64,000 nt of DNA, from positions 3,812,501 through 3,876,500 of the forward strand of contig WPIO01000008.1 in assembly GCA_009760855.2 (NCBI GenBank), in the 5' to 3' direction. The position numbers and the translations under genes were made by a program. Under the pieces are notes generated by a model. It was not told where the DNA came from and ran no database searches. It saw nothing but the letters and a program-made list of their open reading frames with translations. This document shows, piece after piece, positions 57,628-64,000 of the stretch (positions are counted from its first letter, which is position 1; every line of letters begins with the position of its first letter). The stretch comes from Cristatella mucedo (lineage: Eukaryota; Bryozoa; Phylactolaemata; Cristatellidae).

Positions 57628-58580
57628 AATAATAATAATAATAATAATAATAATGTACTTGATAAAGTGCCCTCAGAGAACTTAATCTCTTTCTAGGTGC
57701 TTTACATTTGCTGCAAAGGGAAATGCAATTAAATGGTAAGTAAAATCATGCTTGAAAAACAAACAAAATGAATAACATGGTTAGGGGTTACATGCACAGG
57801 GTCAGCATGCAAATGTGGTTAGTGGCAGCATGCACAGTGTCAGCACGCATAAGCACATCAAGGACGAATCACAGGGACCCACTAAATGCTGTCCTAAATA
57901 GGTGTGTTTTTAAGTTCCTTTTAAATGTGGTCAGGTCAGGGGATGTTCTGATGCAGGTCGGGAGGGAGTTCCAGGCTTTGGGAGCATACGAACTAAATGC
58001 ACGATCTCCAAAGGATTTGAGGTTTGTACGAGGTATTTCTAGACTGTTGGATTCCGAAAAGCGGGTGGTACGATGCTTGGCCTGATAGGGGAGTATGTCG
58101 GAGAGATAGGCTGGAGCCATAGAATGAAGTGACCTAAAAGTGAGCGACAAAACCTTGAAGTCAATCCGTTGCTTGACTGGTAACCAGTGCAGGTCGGCGA
58201 GAAGTGGAGTAATGTGGCAACTGCGACGCTCACGACAGACAAGCCTAGCTGCAGAGTTTTGCACCAGCTGCAATCGCCTGATCGCACATGCTGGTAGGTC
58301 AGTAAGCAGTGAGTTGCAGAAGTCGAGACGAGATGTCACGAATGCATGGACCAACTTAGACGTGGTATCCTTATCTAAACAAGCCCGAATTTGAGCAATA
58401 TTGTGAAGCTGAAAATAGGCAGATTTGACCGTGGAGCTGATATGGTCGTCTAACGAGAGGTCGCTTTGGAATATGACCTAGATTTCGAGCTGATTCGACA
58501 GGAGATATGCTGGCAGAGCCAATTTTGAGCGGCAGCCTTTCCAATATCTGAATCACACTGGGTTTGCCCATAACTAGTAA
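57628..58580 (-). mobile_element. L2-like LINE, 5'-truncated copy 2
   Basis: The reverse complement aligns collinearly with about 1040-1895 of copy 1 at roughly 94% in the stretch compared by eye. It holds the last part of ORF2 (161 codons open at 57869-58354). A 2-bp deletion near 58480 (CTAGGTCATA where copy 1 has CTAGGTGTCATA) breaks the frame. The 3' UTR (CATGCTGACCCTGTGCATG) is complete and is followed by the tail and (ATT)8. Its 3' UTR is longer than that of copy 1, so the two represent different 3' variants. Confidence 0.92.
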
Positions 58581-60301
58581 CCAAAAATACTGCTGCCCTG
58601 TGCTGATGGTATGTATCTCCCATGTATACAATCAATTACCTTTCAATATTGTAATACCTGCGGTGGATCGAATTGATTATTAAATGTGCCGACTTGGCTT
58701 TTGAAAATCTAGATGCAGTTGGAGCGAAATGTACAAACAGACGTCAGTGCTAAGGATCAATTTACACTGACATGCAAGCAGTCGTATGCACGCATACTCA
58801 TACACACACCATAACACACAGATGAATCCAACAAGCGATATCAACAGGCAGCACAGCGTCTCCTCAAGCCTACAGCCAAAGGAGCCCTGACAGGGCTTTG
58901 GATCAGTGTACATCAATCGGTACCGACAATGCATGTAGCTCGACTCCAGGGCAGAAAGCAAGCATGGGCAGGGGTTGTAATCACCGTCCCCAGCCAATAG
59001 CCACGGGTGTTTGAGTAACTTGAAAAAGGCTTTTCCAGAAATGGCAGGTGCAAGCCGTCGGATGCTGAGAAAAAGAAATGGCAGAAACCACCCACTAAGT
59101 GGAAGCACTCAATGACTGCAGCCGATGGTACCGAAACTACAGTGAAGCAGAATCGCAGTCTAATGACTAATCAAGAAAAGGAGCACTGCAATCACGTGGG
59201 AGAGTTATTTCGGAAGAGACCGACTGCAGCTTCCCACAGCCTAGGCAGCTTGCTTACATGTCATCTGCTAAGAGAATCTGCTAACCGAGTCACAGGTTAA
59301 GTAAACATTAGCAAACCTCAGAACCATCAAGGTGGAATTTTTATTTGGCAGTCCACCGATGGCCCAAAGACAGCAGCATGAGAATATTCTGCTTACTACA
59401 AACATATTTCGGCTGAGAAAGATCATTGCCTGTACAGTTAACCAAACACAAATACCAGGTCACTCGTATCACTGATGCACAAACATTCGCGGTGCAGCTC
59501 GGAAGGAACATGCTCATTCAATCTATTCTGCAAGAGACCTCATGACCTGAATAAGAAACTGGTATGAGGACTGTGCTCATTCAACCTACTCTGCAAGCGA
59601 CGATAAGACTCTTATCACAAAGAAAGTCTCATGACCTGAACAAGAAACTGGTATGGGGCTGCAAATACGAACCCATAAATAGAGCCACCATGGTAATGCC
59701 AGTCATAAATGATCTCTACTTGCTTAAGTAGGTAGCATCGAAAGATCCTTCTTGCAGCTGACTGCTAATCTCAAGAACACATGAGTCAACACCATCAATG
59801 AAACAGGGGTAACAAGAAAGCCATAAATGATCTGAAGTGGCCGAATCCAAATTGCTTCCCAATTAAAATAGGCATCGTACCACGTGCTCCTCTGATTCAT
59901 GTCGTTTTGGCAAGCCTCCAATCTCAATCGAACTCAATCCTCTGGGAACCAAGACTTCTGCTTCCGTTTGTTACGACAATTCTTGTAGGCGCCCATTAGA
60001 GGGGACCTTTCGGTGAGACTCCATTCCATGAAAGCATCGAAGTCTTCATTCAACTTCTTAGCTTATTGACTTACCGTGAAAGATGGATTGCTATGTGCAC
60101 TATATAAGGGGGTTTTATAGGATGCTGCTCATCAAGTTGGCATTCACGGTTGTCCACGAATCACACTAGAGCACTGGTGATTGGTGTCGAAAAAATCGTG
60201 AAGGCAATATGATGGTGTAAACCATTAGCCTGCTATCAAATAAACGGATTTTTTCATTCTAGTAGGATGCTGCACCTTGCTGATCAATACCGAATGGCTT
60301 G

Positions 60302-60435
<134 letters not shown>

Positions 60436-61019
60436 ATTGCATGTTCTAGATGAGGCAGAAGCAGCAGAGGATGGGCACAAAAGTGCTCTCAGGCAGAGCC
60501 CATAGGATGTCCGAACCAATGAAGCGGCTTCAAAATGCAAGCCTCTTGGCAACCGGCATGTCCTTGTGTCCTAAGCAGTGAAGGTTCCTCGCGAGGCTTC
60601 TACTTAGAAGCTTGCGGAGAAAAGGCGATGGTCGAACAAGGCCGAGGTAGGTAGCACACACAAAAGGTAGCACACACAAAAACGCTCTGGATCTAGCACA
60701 CATAAAAACGCTCTGGATTTGACCTTTTTTTTTTTATCAAGAATGGGACAAACTATAAGTTTCGTGGTTAAATGGTTTTTAAAATTATGCTGCTCCGACA
60801 TTACAAGCAAATAACTTACCGACTATAATTTGACTTTGATTCGTGAATCCGTCCCCTTAACATCTAACAGATCCTTGCGATGAATGTGGCTGCAAGGTTA
60901 GTCAAAAAACTCCGGGGGTTAATTAAGCCATGCGTGTTTTTTGCAGGAGCTTCCATGGCTTTTCGTCGATGAGCAGATACTGAACAAAATTCTTACGCTG
61001 ACCCACAAGACCAGCCATT

Positions 61020-61280
61020 GCTTGGCTCTTCACACCTAGCTGAACTGCTCCACCAGTTTCAGCTTATTCGTACCTTCAGGTCTTCAATGGACAATAAATT
61101 AGCTGTTCCATTCTTCCGTCTAAAGACTGTTGGCAACAGAAGCTTTTGCCCAGCACCGGGTCCTGGACTATGGAACTCACTTTCACAACTCTTATGTAAC
61201 GACATCCACTCTTCTGCTACCGCCTGCATGCGGCACATCCTCCATTCCAGCCGTCCTGAGCTGCTACTTCCATGATACTC
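61020..61280 (+). mobile_element. Remnant of a second LINE (RT C-terminal region)
   Basis: The frame reads LAVPFFRLKTVGNRSF then GPGLWNSLSQLL. This fits the C-terminal motif of L2/CR1-type ORF2 proteins (RLKTFGDRSF..WNSLP), but the nucleotide sequence differs from the L2 family above, so it is probably another family. Confidence 0.5.
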
Positions 61281-61330
61281 AATTATTCACAAAAATATTT
61301 TTCGATGGAGTTGCATCGTGCAGGCCTCCG

Positions 61331-61332
<2 letters not shown>

Positions 61333-61421
<89 letters not shown>
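61333..61421. repeat. (GA)n microsatellite, about 44 units
   Basis: A pure GA run, followed by degenerate GA-rich DNA to about 61590. Confidence 0.97.
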
Positions 61422-61425
<4 letters not shown>

Positions 61426-62032
61426 GAGAAAACTATATGAAGAGAGAGATCTACCTAGATTGAGAACTGAAGAGTGAGAGAGTGGAGAAAAGGGAGGAGA
61501 GGAAGAACAGGACAGGGCAAGACAGGGGAGAGAGAGAAAGGAGAGAGCATAAGATCGAGTGAGAGAGACGAGAGAATGAGAGGCTGGGAGACGGAGTGAT
61601 GATAGTAGCACATGGCATGCAAGTATGAGCACCCAATGCACTGATGCATGCAAAAAGGACACAACTCAGCGCTAAAGGATGAAACTAAATTCCTGCACCA
61701 TCTTATTGGATGCGAGGTGCAATGCTAGCAGGGTGTAGTACACACAAAAAAAGATCCAATGCATTAGATTGTATCATTCACCGCATGCGCCCCATTGTCC
61801 TCGTGTGCAAAGTGCCCACTGCACCGCCAGAGCTCCACCGGATGGCACATGTGCGTCCAGTGAGAAGCTCACTATGATACATTTGCAGGCATCCTTTTAG
61901 CAAGGATGTCTATTTAGCCATTACACGGACCGTTAGAGATCAGTAAACGCGAGCGAGTAGAGAATTGAAGGCTTCAGCAAACTAAAAAGTCTTCTCTTGA
62001 CTCATGTCTACAGTCCACAGGCTACGACTCAC

Positions 62033-62167
62033 CTTCATCCTGAGAACGTCCACTACATCGCCTTCTTCGTCCTTGACAGCCCTTTCCCATAGCAGCTCTT
62101 GCAGGCAATTCTCAAATCGCTCTAATGCCAGATTTCCTCCAATGTGAACTGTAGCACTGGTCACACT
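62033..62167 (-). CDS. ZNG1: ZNG1 (CBWD, CobW-family) coding exon
   Basis: A 135-nt exon, 45 whole codons, phase 0 at both ends, between acceptor GTAACGTTGCAG and donor ATGAAG then GTGAGT. It encodes SVTSATVHIGGNLALERF, then ENCLQELLWERAV and KDEEGDVVDVLRMK. This matches the start of the CobW C-terminal domain in CBWD/ZNG1, whose human form has a beta strand VTITFEV, then FIQNLLWEKNV and VIRLK (from memory). It splices in phase to the exon at 46767-46896. The upstream exons with the GTPase domain (P-loop, CxCC metal site) should lie right of the window or in the last 1.8 kb. Confidence 0.9.
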
Positions 62168-62246
62168 CTGCAACGTTACACAACAAGCAATCTCTGGGTT
62201 AGGATGCATCTCTCCCTTTTCTCTCCTTGATAAATATCGCACTCAT

Positions 62247-62356
62247 GTGTGCACACACAAATGTGTACATACTCACACACACAGAAACACTCACTCACAC
62301 ATGCATGCACATGCGTGCACCCATACATGCGCGCACGCGCGCACACACACACACAC
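62247..62356. repeat. CA-rich tract
   Basis: Interrupted ACACAC/CGCGCAC repeats inside the ZNG1 gene region. Confidence 0.85.
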
Positions 62357-62635
62357 CCACGTGGATACGTGTCAACACTCATCCATCAGCAACCAGTACA
62401 CCGTCTTATCAAAACTACTGCGATTGATACACGTGCTGCTAATTGTGGCTAGGTCAATACCATTCGAAGCATGTGAACCTTGATAACTTCTTCTGCTGTT
62501 GTCCCTCAACTTTGCATGAACGTGTAACATAGCAAAGCACAATTCAGCTTCAGCCTTTAGGTGTTCGATGCGTCTCTCGCTATGATCGCCTCATCGTGTC
62601 CCTAAATACTTTCTAAGGCAATAGATTCATCATAC

Positions 62636-62693
62636 CTTTCTTTTGTTTAAAGTCGGGGTGTGACGACGATACTGTGGCTCTGAAGGTCTTACC
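62636..62693 (-). CDS. ZNG1: Possible upstream ZNG1 exon
   Basis: A 58-nt open segment between TTTCTTTCATAG and the donor GAAAG then GTATGA. It ends in phase 0, as the 62167 exon needs, and reads VRPSEPQYRRHTPTLNKRK. The last residues could correspond to the family's ..HLDQ stretch before SVT, but the similarity is weak and the exon may be chance. Confidence 0.25.
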
Positions 62694-62874
62694 CTATGAA
62701 AGAAACTCACCTATACAGCTCTTTTGCAATAATCATACCTGTACCTTTTTCCTGCTTTGGATTCTGGCACATCCCTTCCCACCAATCTTGGCTGCTACTG
62801 TTTTACCTCTTGATTTCTGGACTCTCCCCGTTAATTGTGCTATGCTTCTTAGTTAATCCTTGACGCTTCGTGAG

Positions 62875-63012
62875 GCCAACGCTATGATTGCACTTCTACC
62901 ACTAACCATTCGATCAAACTTTCTTCGCAGCAATTGTAAAGCACCTAGAAGAGATTGATTTATCAGAGGGTGCTATAGCAAGTATTCTATTATTATTATA
63001 TTATTATTAGTA
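62875..63012 (+). mobile_element. L2 3'-end fragment
   Basis: CTACCACTAACCATTCGATC, then GCAGCAATTGTAAAGCACC, AGAGGGTGCTATAGCAAG and (ATT)n. Confidence 0.8.
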
Positions 63013-64000
63013 TTGCATATCGAAAGTTTATCATACTTGGCAAGAGCTATAGAAGCTCTCTTAACACAAAACCTGCCTATTTGCCAAGACTTTGGCAGCA
63101 TCAAAAGAAGAAACGTGCATACATACAAAATTCATGGCAAAATATCTACAAAGAAGAGTGAACAGGCAACTGTCACGGGTCTGCCACAAGGACCGTAATG
63201 CCAAAACAGCTCTGGTACAGGAGTTTCTTCGGTGCTTTTTGCTATCGAGTCCAAGCTTGCTAGTTACAAGGTCGTCCTCGGCAGTTTTTTTTCCACGTAG
63301 CCTACTTCACGTTTTGAAAAAAGTGTCACCACCATTTCACACCATTGTCACGACAGCACAGTTGTCTGGCATCGGCCAACTGCTCGTTCAAGATATTTGT
63401 CCAAGCAAATGGGTACAACACCGGGCTCTTACATTAAATAAAATGCAGAGCTTAGAAGCAGCCCCAATGCCAGACACCGGATATCAAGGGCATGACCGAT
63501 CATCCACTTCTCATAACAGTAATACAATACGATATAATAACATAATATAATAATAGTAATAATAAATTGGTCTCCCGCCTGAGCTGGCTCGCAAAGCATC
63601 ATCCCCGGTGACAGAACCGGTCTCTGCCACTCGAGATGAACGACAAACGTACACGGGCACGTCAGCAGAACACGTTTTGCTTTAGCCACACCGGCACCGG
63701 CAGAGCAGCCGGCCTGCATAGCCGCCCGTGGCACGATAGCAACAAGGATATGACTAGCCGAAGTAATGCGGGTAATTCGAAGCAGCAGCTCAAAAGCAGC
63801 CAATGATTACCGTGGGCAGCAGCAGCGTGATGATCTAAGGTCCTACGTCGCCCAAGTGACGCGCTATACGATGTATGCCCAGAGCCATCTGAGAACCACT
63901 CTCAACCCTCTGTTATTGCACAACTGGGCCTCGTTATTGTAATTAGCACTCAGACTAGAGCGCTATTATCTTTGGACTCTTAACGAAAGGTGAAAGTTAT
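63013..64000. other. No gene recognised
   Basis: Probably ZNG1 intron. It contains an A/T trinucleotide-like stretch at 63515-63568. Open frames on both strands show no known domain. Confidence 0.45.

Overview
The window is nuclear DNA from an animal. Coding sequence is sparse, broken by GT/AG introns and surrounded by non-LTR retroelement fragments, tRNA-derived SINEs and long (GA)n, (CA)n and (AT)n microsatellites. The two recognisable genes (FoxD and ZNG1/CBWD) and the repeat content suggest a bilaterian invertebrate with a fairly large genome. A spiralian (flatworm or mollusc) is possible, but the phylum is inference. There are no prokaryotic features, CRISPR arrays or rRNA genes.

Left part (1-20 kb). 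A GA-rich minisatellite (1-385) is followed by a 5'-truncated L2-like LINE (about 495-1895). A CpG-rich stretch follows. On the minus strand, short open segments with splice signals at 20.0, 12.3, 3.6, 3.1 and 2.2 kb can be chained in compatible phase. They may be one unidentified gene leaving the window at the left edge. A CpG-rich block at 10.1-11.4 kb may hold a promoter and first exon. At 14.7-16.2 kb a minus-strand immunoglobulin-superfamily protein has a signal peptide and two Ig-like segments in two reading frames.

Middle part (20-31 kb). This is repeat-rich and shows no recognised gene. It contains SINEs, L2 tails, (CA)n and (GA)/(GATA)n tracts, and a 187-bp hAT element with an intact 8-bp CTCTAGAG target duplication. 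The element's ends resemble the horizontally transferred 'Space Invaders' (SPIN/Buster) transposons.

Right part (31-64 kb). This is the centre of the window. A single-exon FoxD forkhead gene (33889-35448, minus) lies directly downstream of, and in the same orientation as, the 3' half of a ZNG1/CBWD (CobW-family) metallochaperone GTPase gene. ZNG1 exons are at 62033-62167, 46767-46896 and 36678-36739, with introns of about 15.1 and 10.0 kb; the 5' part lies beyond the right edge. The exons join in phase, and the joined product matches the CobW C-terminal domain through to the stop codon. The same tandem pair (ZNG1/CBWD then FOXD4-type) exists in human at 9p24 and 2q13, so this looks like an ancient microsynteny block. 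The large ZNG1 introns may hold FoxD regulatory DNA, but they are also full of SINEs, L2 pieces and microsatellites.

Repeat families defined here: (1) an L2-like LINE with an (ATT)n tail, many copies in both orientations; (2) SINE-A, with a head resembling class II tRNA-Leu; (3) SINE-B, with a tRNA-like head joined to the L2 3' tail; (4) mosaics of a B-like head and the A tail; (5) two smaller dispersed repeats (C and D).
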